Shown piece by piece: positions 1 through 7,190 of a stretch of 15,444 nt of DNA. This DNA comes from Clostridiales bacterium. Its GTDB lineage: Bacteria; Bacillota; Clostridia; Oscillospirales; Oscillospiraceae. Below the pieces are notes generated by a model. That model was not told the origin of the DNA. It did not search any database and saw only the letters and a program-made list of their open reading frames with translations. The stretch spans positions 1-15,444 of the forward strand of contig SFIY01000047.1 of the NCBI GenBank assembly GCA_004555205.1, in the 5' to 3' direction. Made by a program: the position numbers and the translations under genes. Position 1 is the stretch's first letter. Every line of letters starts with the position of its first letter.

Positions 1-905
1 GAACGAGACAGGCGGGCATTCACCTCGATCACCCGATAATCCTCGCTCTCCGGGTCGTAGGCATATTGCACGTTACACTCACCCACGATACCGATATGGC
101 GAATGATGCGGATCGCCAACTCACGCAATTTATGGTAGTCGGTATTGCTCAATGTCTGGGAGGGAGCGATCACGATCGACTCACCCGTATGGATGCCGAG
201 TGGATCGAAGTTCTCCATGTTGCAGACCGTGATACAGTTGTCGAAACGGTCGCGTACCACTTCATACTCTACCTCTTTCCAGCCTTTCAAACTCTTCTCG
301 ACCAACACCTGCGGAGAGAAAGAGAAGGCCTTCTCCACCAACGTGTTCAGCTCCTCCTCATTGTCGCAGAAGCCAGAGCCCAAGCCACCCAACGCATAGG
401 CGGCACGCACGATCACCGGATAGCCCAATGCCGCAGCAGCCCGACGAGCATCCTCGGCATTCTCCACTGCCTCGCTCTTGATCGTCTTCACGCCAATCTC
501 ATCCAGCTTATGCACGAAGAGCTCGCGATCCTCCGTGTCCATGATGGCCTGCACCGGCGTACCCAACACCTTGACATTGTATTTCTCCAAAGCTCCTCCT
601 TGGTAGAGCGCCACACCACAGTTCAACGCCGTCTGTCCACCGAAGGCCAGCAGGATGCCATCCGGACGCTCCTTCTCGATCACCTTCTCCACAAAGAAGG
701 GAGTTACCGGGAGGAAATAGACCGCATCAGCCACGCCCTCAGAGGTCTGCACAGTCGCGATGTTAGGGTTGATCAGAATGGTCTGGATACCCTCCTCGCG
801 GATCGCTTTCAACGCCTGGCTACCGGAATAGTCGAACTCGCCTGCCTCACCGATCTTCAAGGCACCGGATCCAAGCACCAGGACTTTCTTTATATCTTCT
901 TTCAT
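1..905 (-). CDS. carB: Carbamoyl-phosphate synthase large subunit, N-terminal part (cut by window edge)
   Basis: This is the synthetase subunit that turns bicarbonate, ammonia from CarA and two ATP into carbamoyl phosphate for pyrimidines and arginine in the cytoplasm. The frame begins at an ATG at 905 and stays open for 301 codons to base 1, so roughly the first quarter to third of the usual ~1070-residue protein is present. The N-terminus reads KKVLVLGSGALKIGEAGEFD, a close match to the CarB start. Further on are blocks of the first ATP-grasp domain, such as YPVIVRAAYALGGLGSGF, and just before the edge EVNARLSRS, the metal-binding glutamate/asparagine segment. It lies 18 bases after the carA stop, so it is the third gene of the purF-like/carA/carB operon. 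No strong Shine-Dalgarno is visible. The rest of the gene lies outside the window and its integrity cannot be judged. Confidence 0.96.
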   Translation of the reverse strand, partial: MKEDIKKVLVLGSGALKIGEAGEFDYSGSQALKAIREEGIQTILINPNIATVQTSEGVADAVYFLPVTPFFVEKVIEKERPDGILLAFGGQTALNCGVALYQGGALEKYNVKVLGTPVQAIMDTEDRELFVHKLDEIGVKTIKSEAVENAEDARRAAAALGYPVIVRAAYALGGLGSGFCDNEEELNTLVEKAFSFSPQVLVEKSLKGWKEVEYEVVRDRFDNCITVCNMENFDPLGIHTGESIVIAPSQTLSNTDYHKLRELAIRIIRHIGIVGECNVQYAYDPESEDYRVIEVNARLSR

Positions 906-923
906 GATCTCTTAATTTTCTGT

Positions 924-2093
924 TTATCCAAGTAACTCCGCAAACTTATCGAACATAAACTCCGTATCCAACGGGCCGCTGCATGCTTCCGGGTGGAACT
1001 GCGAGGAGAAGAAAGGCTTCGTTTTGTGGCGAATGCCCTCGTTCGTGTCATCGTTCATATTGACGAAGAGCGGCTCCCACTCCTCGCCCAACGTAGCGCT
1101 GTCCACCGCATAACCATGATTCTGGCTGGTGATGAAACACTTCTCCGTGCCCACCATGCGCACCGGCTGGTTATGGCTGCGGTGTCCATATTTCAACTTA
1201 TAGATCGTAGCGCCACCGGCCTTGGCCAGCAACTGGTTGCCCATACAGATGCCACAGATCGGCTTGTCGCCGCCCAACGCCTGACGGATATTCAGCACAG
1301 CCGCTTCGCAGGTATCGGGATCGCCCGGACCATTGCTCAGGAAAAGGCCATCGAAAGGAAGCACATTGAAATCATAATTCCAGGGCACACGGATCACAAA
1401 CAGATCTCGCTTCAACAGGCAACGGATGATGTTATGCTTCACGCCGCAGTCTAACAGCACCACACGCTTCTTGCCCGCACTGTTCATGGCGGCGATCTCC
1501 TCCTCGCCAAACGCATCAGTCGGGAAACGGCGGCTCTCGCCATCGGGCGTATAGCAGATGATCTCCTTGCAAGAGACTTTATCCACATAGTTCACCTCGC
1601 CATAGTGCGCCTCCGCCGGCTGCTCGTCGATGCCCTCTAACAGGATGCGCCCCATCATGACGCCATGCTCACGCAATTTCTTGGTTAGCGCACGGGTGTC
1701 GATGCCGGTGATACCAGGGATATGCTCCTGTTGCAGCCAGTCGCCCAAGCTACACTGTGCGTTCCAATGGCTGTATTCCGGACTGTAGTCGCTGACGATG
1801 ATCGCCTCCGCATGGATCTTCTCGCTCTCCATGAAGGTAGAGATTCCATTCGGTGCGAAATCACGTGGCGGCACGCCATAGTTGCCCACCAAGGGATAGG
1901 TCAAAACCATCAGCTGTCCGGCGTAGGAGGGATCCGTGAGGCTCTCTGGATAGCCGGTCATAGCGGTATTGAAGACGACCTCTCCCGCTACGGGACGCTC
2001 ATAGCCAAAAGAGCGACCCTCGAAACGTGTGCCGTCGTCGAGGATTAAAGTTGCTTTTCTATTCATCTGCATAGCATCTATCTGTTGTGTCAT
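924..2093 (-). CDS. carA: Carbamoyl-phosphate synthase small (glutaminase) subunit
   Basis: This subunit hydrolyses glutamine and channels ammonia to CarB. The protein is 389 residues, the normal size. The N-terminal CPSase small-chain domain (about 14-145) contains GEVVFNTAMTGYPESLTDPSY. The class I glutamine amidotransferase domain (about 208-388) contains FLSNGPGDP, the nucleophile elbow GICMGNQ with Cys283, and the His367/Glu369 pair in QFHPEA, so the Cys-His-Glu triad is intact. The ATG at 2093-2091 overlaps the TGA of the upstream PurF-like gene (ATGA), which fixes the start and implies translational coupling. An internal start at Met8 or Met10 is possible, but the overlap favours the first. 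carB follows after 18 bases. Nothing suggests decay. Confidence 0.97.
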   Translation of the reverse strand: MTQQIDAMQMNRKATLILDDGTRFEGRSFGYERPVAGEVVFNTAMTGYPESLTDPSYAGQLMVLTYPLVGNYGVPPRDFAPNGISTFMESEKIHAEAIIVSDYSPEYSHWNAQCSLGDWLQQEHIPGITGIDTRALTKKLREHGVMMGRILLEGIDEQPAEAHYGEVNYVDKVSCKEIICYTPDGESRRFPTDAFGEEEIAAMNSAGKKRVVLLDCGVKHNIIRCLLKRDLFVIRVPWNYDFNVLPFDGLFLSNGPGDPDTCEAAVLNIRQALGGDKPICGICMGNQLLAKAGGATIYKLKYGHRSHNQPVRMVGTEKCFITSQNHGYAVDSATLGEEWEPLFVNMNDDTNEGIRHKTKPFFSSQFHPEACSGPLDTEFMFDKFAELLG

Positions 2094-3976
2094 TTTACTA
2101 AATAATCATCTTCCATGTAATTGATAAAGGCCTGATTGACCATGCGTGTGCCACCCGGCGTGGGGTAATCACCACTGAAATACCAGTCGCCTGGGTGATC
2201 AGGACAAGAGGCGTGCAACCCCTCCAAGGTCTGATAGACAATCTCTACTTTCGCCTTCGTGCCCTTGGGCGTAAGCAGCTCGACCATCTTCGCCGAGATC
2301 TCCTTGTCGGTGAAGGGCGCATAGATCTCCTTCACATAGTTCACCAAGGTCTCCGGCTCCTCCCGTTGTTGCTGCTTTGCCTTGCGGTAGGCCTCCAACA
2401 GCACCTCCGCCATACCTCGCTCACGCAACAGGGCTACCGCCGCCTTGAAGGCGATAAACTCATTCATGCGCGACATGTCAATGCCGTAATAATCGGGATA
2501 ACGCACCTGCGGCGAGGAGCTGACGATCACGATCTTCTTCGGATGCAGGCGATCCAAGATGCTGATGATGCTCTGTCGCAAGGTCGTGCCGCGCACGATA
2601 CTGTCGTCAATCACCACCAAGTTATCCACGAACGGCTCAATGCTGCCATAGGTAATGTCATAGACGTGGGCGGCCAGGTCGTTACGGCTGTTGCCCTCGG
2701 CGATGAAGGTACGCAGCTTGATGTCTTTGATCGCCACCTTCTCGCAGCGCACCCGCATAGAGAGGATCTGCTCCAACTCCTGCTCCTGCAAGAGGTGACT
2801 CCGGTCGGCGATCCACTCTTTTTTCAGCTTGTTGAGGTAGTTGTTCAACCCCTCCTGCATACCGAAGTAGGCCACCTCGGCGGTATTGGGGATGAACGAG
2901 AAGACCGTATGGTTGAGGTCATGATCAACGGCACGAAGAATCGGCTCCACCAAGTTCTCACCCATCCGTTTTCTCTCCTTATAAATATCAACGTCGCTAC
3001 CCCGAGAGAAGTAGATCCGCTCAAACGAGCAGGCGCTATTGGCTTTGGGATCCACGATCTGCTCCGTGCGCCACTCACCACGCTTATTGATAAGGATCGC
3101 CTCGCCTCGATTCAACTCATGGATATCCTCCACATGCACGTTCATGACGGTCTGGATCACGGGGCGCTCCGAAGCCAGCACAACAATCTCATCGTCGGCG
3201 TAGTAGAAAGCGGGACGAATGCCCCACGGATCACGTACGCTGAACGACTCGCCACTGCCGGTAATGCCACAAATCACGAAACCACCGTCCCAGGTCGGCA
3301 CGCAACGGCGCAACACATTCGACAGATCCACGTGCTGCTCGATCGCCTGCGTGATCTCCATGCCTTTCAGGCCCTCGCCTTCATAGAGCTGATACAACCG
3401 CTCCACCTCGCGATCCAAGCGGTGGCCGAGTTGCTCTAACATGATGTAGGTGTCTGCGTATTTGCGGGGATGTTGTCCTATGGCTGTGATTTCTTCAAAT
3501 ATCTCATGAACGTTGGTTAAGTTGAAGTTGCCACAAACGGCGAGGTTCTTTGCGCGCCAATTATTGCGCCGTAAAAAAGGATGGATATAAGAGATGCCGG
3601 ATTTCCCGGTGGTACTGTATCGGAGGTGTCCCATGTAAAGCTCTCCGGCGAAAGGTAGGTTGGCTTTGGCGAAATAGGGATCGTTCAATTGTTCGGGAGG
3701 TAAATCCCGGTAGTGCTCGTGTACGTTGGCAAATATCTCGGTGATCGCCCCGGTTCCCAAGGCGCGCTCGCGGAACATGTATTCCTCTCCGGCATTTGCC
3801 TCTAACTTCACGCAGGCTAAACCTGCTCCTTCCTGCCCTCGGTTATGCTGCTTTTCCATCAGCAAATAGAGCTTATTTAAACCATACATCCAACTACCGT
3901 ATTTCACGTGGTAATATTCCAGCGGTTTCAGCAATCGGACCATGGCCACGCCACATTCGTGCTTCAAGACTTCCAT
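2090..3976 (-). CDS. PurF-like glutamine-PRPP amidotransferase, long form (first gene of car operon)
   Basis: The protein is 628 residues from the ATG at 3976. The frame extends four codons upstream to a TTG at 3988, but the ATG is the better start because it leaves a short propeptide MEVLKHE before Cys8. Cys8 begins the Ntn-hydrolase motif CGVAM and would become the N-terminal nucleophile after cleavage. Other glutaminase blocks are NRGQEGAGL, RYSTTG (119-124), GNFNLTN and WDGGFVI. The phosphoribosyltransferase domain keeps the PRPP loop VVIDDSIVRGTT (454-465). Canonical PurF is about 470-510 residues. This protein has extra sequence between YKERKRMGENL and the PRPP loop, and a C-terminal extension of more than 100 residues. 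The family reaction is glutamine + PRPP to phosphoribosylamine, the first purine step. Given the divergence and its place before carA, it may be a specialised paralogue rather than the housekeeping purF; this is inference. Confidence 0.9.
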   Translation of the reverse strand: MEVLKHECGVAMVRLLKPLEYYHVKYGSWMYGLNKLYLLMEKQHNRGQEGAGLACVKLEANAGEEYMFRERALGTGAITEIFANVHEHYRDLPPEQLNDPYFAKANLPFAGELYMGHLRYSTTGKSGISYIHPFLRRNNWRAKNLAVCGNFNLTNVHEIFEEITAIGQHPRKYADTYIMLEQLGHRLDREVERLYQLYEGEGLKGMEITQAIEQHVDLSNVLRRCVPTWDGGFVICGITGSGESFSVRDPWGIRPAFYYADDEIVVLASERPVIQTVMNVHVEDIHELNRGEAILINKRGEWRTEQIVDPKANSACSFERIYFSRGSDVDIYKERKRMGENLVEPILRAVDHDLNHTVFSFIPNTAEVAYFGMQEGLNNYLNKLKKEWIADRSHLLQEQELEQILSMRVRCEKVAIKDIKLRTFIAEGNSRNDLAAHVYDITYGSIEPFVDNLVVIDDSIVRGTTLRQSIISILDRLHPKKIVIVSSSPQVRYPDYYGIDMSRMNEFIAFKAAVALLRERGMAEVLLEAYRKAKQQQREEPETLVNYVKEIYAPFTDKEISAKMVELLTPKGTKAKVEIVYQTLEGLHASCPDHPGDWYFSGDYPTPGGTRMVNQAFINYMEDDYLVK

Positions 3977-4006
3977 ATGTTGAATCAACTTTTTTGATTT
4001 TGGTCG

Positions 4007-4040
4007 CGAAGATATAGACTATTTTGAATCGAACGGCAAA
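4007..4040 (-). promoter_or_regulatory. Predicted Bacteroidetes promoter for the purF-like/carA/carB operon
   Basis: Read on the minus strand there is a TTTG (4040-4037), 22 bases, then TATCTTCG (4014-4007), one base off the Bacteroidetes -7 pattern TAnnTTTG. It ends 30 bases before the ATG at 3976. It faces away from the gltS promoter, giving a compact divergent promoter region. The motif match is seen; promoter activity is inferred. Confidence 0.5.
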
Positions 4041-4068
4041 AAGATTCGTTTTTCTCAAACAAATAATC

Positions 4069-4076
4069 TATATTTG
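4069..4076 (+). promoter_or_regulatory. Predicted -7 element of the gltS promoter
   Basis: TATATTTG matches the Bacteroidetes -7 consensus TAnnTTTG exactly. It lies 40 bases upstream of the ATG at 4117. It sits inside the longer open frame that begins at 4024, which argues that the upstream ATG is not the real start. No clean TTTG -33 box is seen; a T-rich CGTTTTTC lies at about the right distance. Confidence 0.55.
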
Positions 4077-4116
4077 CGAAAAACTTCAAATACACAATCA
4101 AAAAGCAAATAATAGC

Positions 4117-5405
4117 ATGTTAGATCTGACACACTTCACTCCATGGACCCTCTTCACAGACTTGGGATTTGTCTCCATTTTACTATTGATCGGAAAAATC
4201 ATTCGCGTGAAAGTCAAGCTCATTCAGCAGCTTTTCATACCACCCAGCCTCATCGCCGGCCTCTTGGGTTTAACCTTTGGCCCCAACGGATTGGGTTGGA
4301 TTCCCCTATCGAGCGAGATCGGCACCTATGCGGCGATCCTGATCGCCTTGGTGTTTGGCGCGCTGCCCCTCTCCTCGCCCAACGTCTCCATGAAGGAGAT
4401 CAGCGAGCGGGTGGGTCCCATGTGGGCATTCGCGCAAATCGGCATGTTGCTGCAGTGGGGCTGCATGGGCCTGTTCGGTCTTTTCGTGATCAAGCTGATT
4501 TGGCCGGATCTCAACGACGCATTCGGCATCATGCTCTCCACCGGTTTCTATGGCGGGCATGGCACGGCTGCCGCGATCGGTGCCGCTTTTGAGCGTTTCG
4601 GGTGGGATGAGGCACGCAGCTTGGCGATGACCACCGCCACGGCGGGTGTTGTCTTCGCCATCATCGGCGGATTGCTCATGGTGAAATGGGCGGCCAAGCA
4701 CAAACAGACCGCTTTTATCGCCGACTTCGACGACCTGCCCGAGGAGCTGCGCAGCCCATCGACTCCCTCACCTTCCACATGTCGCTCGTCTGCATGGTCG
4801 CCTTCTTCGGCTATTTGGTGAGTCAAGGGGTGAAGCTCTATTATCCCCAGTTAGAGCTGCCGGTGTTTAGCTGCGCCTTCGTGATCGGTCTTTTGTTGAA
4901 GAAGGGATGCGACCTGACCAAAGTCTCCCGCTATATCAATCCGCAGACCACCCAACGTCTCAGCAGCTCCTTCACGGATATGTTGGTGGCTTGTGGCGTT
5001 GCCTCCATCAAGTTAGGTGTGATCGTGAAGTACGCCATTCCGCTGATCGTCCTGTTGCTGGCCGGTGCGTTGATCGTCTTCGCCATCACCTTCTATTTCG
5101 GTCGTCACCTCAGCCACAACTATTGGTTTGAGCGCACCATCTTCGCGTGGGGTTGGTGGACGGGCACCATGGCTATGGGTATCGCCCTCCTACGCATTGT
5201 CGATCCGAAACTGTTCAGCAAAGCGATGGATGATTACGCGATGGCCTATCTGCCTATCGCCCCCATCGAGATCCTGCTGATCACCTTTGTGCCCATTCTC
5301 TTTGTCAACGGCTTTGGCCTCTGGCTCTCCTTGGGTTGCGTTGTGATCTCCGCCCTCATCCTCCTGCTCGCATGGCGTATGAAATGGTGGGTAAATAAAA
5401 ATTAG
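4117..5405 (+). pseudogene. gltS: Sodium/glutamate symporter, frameshifted in the middle
   Basis: GltS imports glutamate with Na+ across the inner membrane. The first frame, from the ATG at 4117 (MLDLTHFTPWTLFTDLG), gives hydrophobic helices and the GltS blocks IPPSLIAGLLGL, GPMWAFAQIGMLLQWG and GFYGGHGTAAAIGAAF. It runs through ADFDDLPEELR and then, after about 4752, reads an unrelated tail to a stop at 4821. The second half continues in another frame from about 4752 (IDSLTFHMSLV) with the blocks LPVFSCAFVIGLLLKKG, RLSSSFTDMLVACGVASIK and GWWTGTMAMGIALLRIVDP, to a stop at 5405. From memory, related proteins carry about 20 more residues between the EELR and ID.LTFH segments. The lesion therefore looks like a multi-base deletion whose length is not a multiple of three. 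Either the transporter is lost or the sequence is in error here. Alternative starts at 4024 are less likely because the promoter lies inside that extension. Confidence 0.88.
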
Positions 5406-5417
5406 GAATGAGGAATT

Positions 5418-6146
5418 ATGAAACGAATCATCATCATCGGAGCGACCTCGGGCATCGGCCATGAGGTAGCCAAACATTATATAAAGGAAGGCTATCAAGT
5501 AGGTGTGGCCGGACGACGCTTGGAGCGACTGGAAGCGCTGCAAGCGATCGCCCCCACCCAAGTACATATTCAACCGATTGACGTGACAACAGAAGCTGCC
5601 TCTGCGCAGCTGTTGGCGCTCATCGAAAAGCTGGGCGGCATGGACATTTTCCTGCTCTGCTCCGGCATCGGCTATCAAAACCGCTGCCTCCACCAAACCA
5701 TTGAGATGGACACCATCGAGACCAACGTGAAGGGTTTCACCCGCATGGTACTCACCGCCTACCACTATTTCTCCGGACATGGTGGCGGACACATCGCCGT
5801 GATTAGCTCCATCGCCGGCACAAAAGGATTAGGGGTTGCCCCCTCCTATTCCGCCACCAAATGCTTCCAAAACTGCTACATCGACGCCTTGGCGCAACTC
5901 AGCCGGATAGAACAAAGGCCGATCTCCTTCACCGATATACGTCCCGGCTTCGTGAGAACGGCCCTGCTCAATGATGGGCTTCATTACCCCATGTGTCTCT
6001 CGCTGCGGTATGCGACTCGATTGATCGTGGAGGCGATCGACCGCCGAAAGCGCCGTGCCATCATCGACTGGCGCTATGCCCTCTTGGTCTTCTTCTGGCG
6101 GCTCATTCCCCACTGGCTTTGGGAACGACTGCCGATCGCCAACTAA
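5418..6146 (+). CDS. Short-chain dehydrogenase/reductase (SDR family)
   Basis: This is a 242-residue cytoplasmic NAD(P)-dependent oxidoreductase of unknown substrate. The Rossmann start IIIIGATSGIG carries the cofactor motif at residues 8-14, with RRLER (33-37) after the second strand; the basic residues there would suit NADPH. IDVT (54-57), LCSGIG in place of the usual NNAG (80-85), Asn103, Ser130/131, Tyr144 and Lys148 (YSATK) give the classical Asn-Ser-Tyr-Lys set. RPGFVRT (175-181) follows the active site. The last ~25 residues (ALLVFFWRLIPHWLW) are unusually hydrophobic and may bind a membrane or a lipid-like substrate; that is inference. It starts 12 bases after the gltS stop behind a GAGGAA ribosome site (5410-5415), so it is probably cotranscribed with gltS. 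The gltS lesion may therefore reduce its expression by polarity. Confidence 0.9.
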   Translation: MKRIIIIGATSGIGHEVAKHYIKEGYQVGVAGRRLERLEALQAIAPTQVHIQPIDVTTEAASAQLLALIEKLGGMDIFLLCSGIGYQNRCLHQTIEMDTIETNVKGFTRMVLTAYHYFSGHGGGHIAVISSIAGTKGLGVAPSYSATKCFQNCYIDALAQLSRIEQRPISFTDIRPGFVRTALLNDGLHYPMCLSLRYATRLIVEAIDRRKRRAIIDWRYALLVFFWRLIPHWLWERLPIAN

Positions 6147-6204
6147 GTAGGCTCCTCCACTCTTCCTCTAATCAACCTCTATTGTTTCTCTAATTTACGT
6201 GTTC

Positions 6205-6801
6205 CTACCTATATTCTTCTATTGTCTGCATCAAGTCGTAGAACATCAAGCGAGTGTTCAATGATGTTCCTGAGGTGATATGACGGTAATCTTTCTCCTG
6301 TTGCTCTGTACTGAACACTGTTATGAAACCATTTTGCTCATAAAACGCCATTGTTTTTGGCGTGTTATATGCGTCAACAATCACAAATCGGCATCCAGTC
6401 TTGTTTAGAGGTTCAATGAACCAAATCTTAATGAAATCGAGAACATCACTGCCAATATGCTTTGAACGGAATTCGGAAGAGACTCCCAACCTTGCCACTA
6501 ATACAGCGGGATAGTCCTTCAAGGCTTTTGCATGTGGTATGCCAGCCTCTATTTTCTTTCTGCGTGCATTAGGCAAATCGCTTACCCTGACTCCTGCATT
6601 AGCAAGAGTAAAAGCACATACGACTTTGTCAGGCTTTTCATTTAACCTATAACAATAGGTCTTGCCCAACAACTGTTTGGTAAATCCAAAACAATCATTG
6701 GCAAAGAACTCGTCTATGTCAAAGTCTCCACAATTAAAGCCTTCAAGATCCTTTGGCTCATTGACGGAAAACAGAGAGCAATGTTCTTTCAAAAAACTCA
6801 T
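6205..6801 (-). CDS. GNAT-family N-acetyltransferase, probable toxin of a toxin-antitoxin pair
   Basis: This is a 198-residue acetyltransferase. The N-terminal block FNCGDFDIDEFFANDCFGF resembles the start of TacT/AtaT-type GNAT toxins, which acetylate aminoacyl-tRNA and stop translation. The core continues with YPAVLVARLGVS (97-108), then the acetyl-CoA loop RSKHIG (112-117), where the first glycine of the usual RxxGxG is replaced by His. GCRFVIVDAYN and AFYEQNGF follow, with Tyr154 at the usual catalytic tyrosine position. Its ATG overlaps the stop of the upstream 64-codon gene by four bases (ATGA), so the two are cotranscribed and coupled. Base composition is clearly more AT-rich than in the flanking genes, which suggests horizontal acquisition. 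That it is a GNAT is well supported; toxin function is inferred from architecture and operon form. A plain metabolic acetyltransferase is the alternative. Confidence 0.85.
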   Translation of the reverse strand: MSFLKEHCSLFSVNEPKDLEGFNCGDFDIDEFFANDCFGFTKQLLGKTYCYRLNEKPDKVVCAFTLANAGVRVSDLPNARRKKIEAGIPHAKALKDYPAVLVARLGVSSEFRSKHIGSDVLDFIKIWFIEPLNKTGCRFVIVDAYNTPKTMAFYEQNGFITVFSTEQQEKDYRHITSGTSLNTRLMFYDLMQTIEEYR

Positions 6802-6992
6802 CTTTTTCCTAAATGGGCTTTTGACAACATGCTATACAACTCGGCAAACTTCTTTTCCAGAATTGCCTCATCTGCCTTCTTTTGCTCTTCTGTACGGTTG
6901 AGGTATCGCTGGTAATTAGCCTGCGCACGCTCCTCAAATCGCCGAGCCACTTCACCAGTCAGTACTGGTATAGATGCTATCGGTAGTGCCAT
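6798..6992 (-). CDS. Small protein upstream of the GNAT, candidate antitoxin
   Basis: This 64-residue protein begins MALPIASIPVLTGEVARRF and ends with a charged helical segment (RTEEQKKADEAILEKKFAEL). It has no signal peptide or membrane segment. It precedes and overlaps the GNAT gene by four bases, the usual antitoxin-first order. It does not show the ribbon-helix-helix DUF1778 pattern that normally accompanies GNAT toxins. I know of similar short 'PVLTGE-ARRF' proteins beside Bacteroidales acetyltransferases only as an impression, not from a verified family. A -7 promoter box lies 41 bases upstream. The predicted helical C-terminal half could wrap the toxin. The function is inference; the coding call rests on the overlap, the promoter and the coherent composition. 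Confidence 0.7.
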   Translation of the reverse strand: MALPIASIPVLTGEVARRFEERAQANYQRYLNRTEEQKKADEAILEKKFAELYSMLSKAHLGKR

Positions 6993-7032
6993 ATCTTTTA
7001 CTTTTTACTATTCAACATTATACATTACCTCG

Positions 7033-7040
7033 CAAAAGTA
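7033..7040 (-). promoter_or_regulatory. Predicted -7 element for the small protein/GNAT operon
   Basis: On the minus strand the bases read TACTTTTG, an exact TAnnTTTG match, ending 40 bases before the ATG at 6992. No clear TTTG -33 box is found about 20 bases further upstream, so the assignment is only partial. Confidence 0.45.
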
Positions 7041-7126
7041 TCAGAAAAAAATGAGAGTAAGCAGAGTTTTGTGTTTTTTCTTTGTCGAGTGCGTCCGGAC
7101 GGCATCAAAGATCGTTTGATATACAT

Positions 7127-7162
7127 CAGCCAATCATCTGACAACCGCCAGATGATTGGCTG
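7127..7162 (-). terminator. Strong stem-loop downstream of the thioredoxin-like gene
   Basis: CAGCCAATCATCTG (7127-7140) and CAGATGATTGGCTG (7149-7162) are perfect 14-base inverted repeats around an 8-base loop, with one further outward pair (7126/7163) and an AT-rich outer extension. It begins 28 bases past the stop of the minus-strand thioredoxin-like gene. There is no following T-run on either strand, so it may be an RNA 3'-end stabiliser, a factor-assisted terminator or a protein-binding palindrome rather than a classical intrinsic terminator. Confidence 0.45.
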
Positions 7163-7190
7163 ACATATATGGGACATTGCTTAATCGCGT

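Noticed and set aside
1243..1263. Asn instead of His after the CarA nucleophile (GICMGNQ rather than GICLGHQ)
   Set aside because: That position varies among class I amidotransferases and is not part of the Cys-His-Glu triad, so it is not a sign of inactivity.
66..3439. Long plus-strand frames opposite carB, carA and the PurF-like gene
   Set aside because: They are antisense shadows of well-supported genes in GC-rich DNA, with no family resemblance.
3977..3988. TTG start for the PurF-like gene, giving 632 residues
   Set aside because: The ATG four codons later leaves a short propeptide before the catalytic Cys and matches the family start as I recall it. There is no ribosome site favouring the TTG.
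4024..4116. Upstream ATG for gltS, adding 31 residues
   Set aside because: The added residues are not GltS-like, and the -7 promoter box TATATTTG lies inside them.
4750..4760. Programmed ribosomal frameshift in gltS
   Set aside because: No slippery heptamer or adjacent strong stem is visible. The linker also appears shortened, and programmed shifting is not known for this family.
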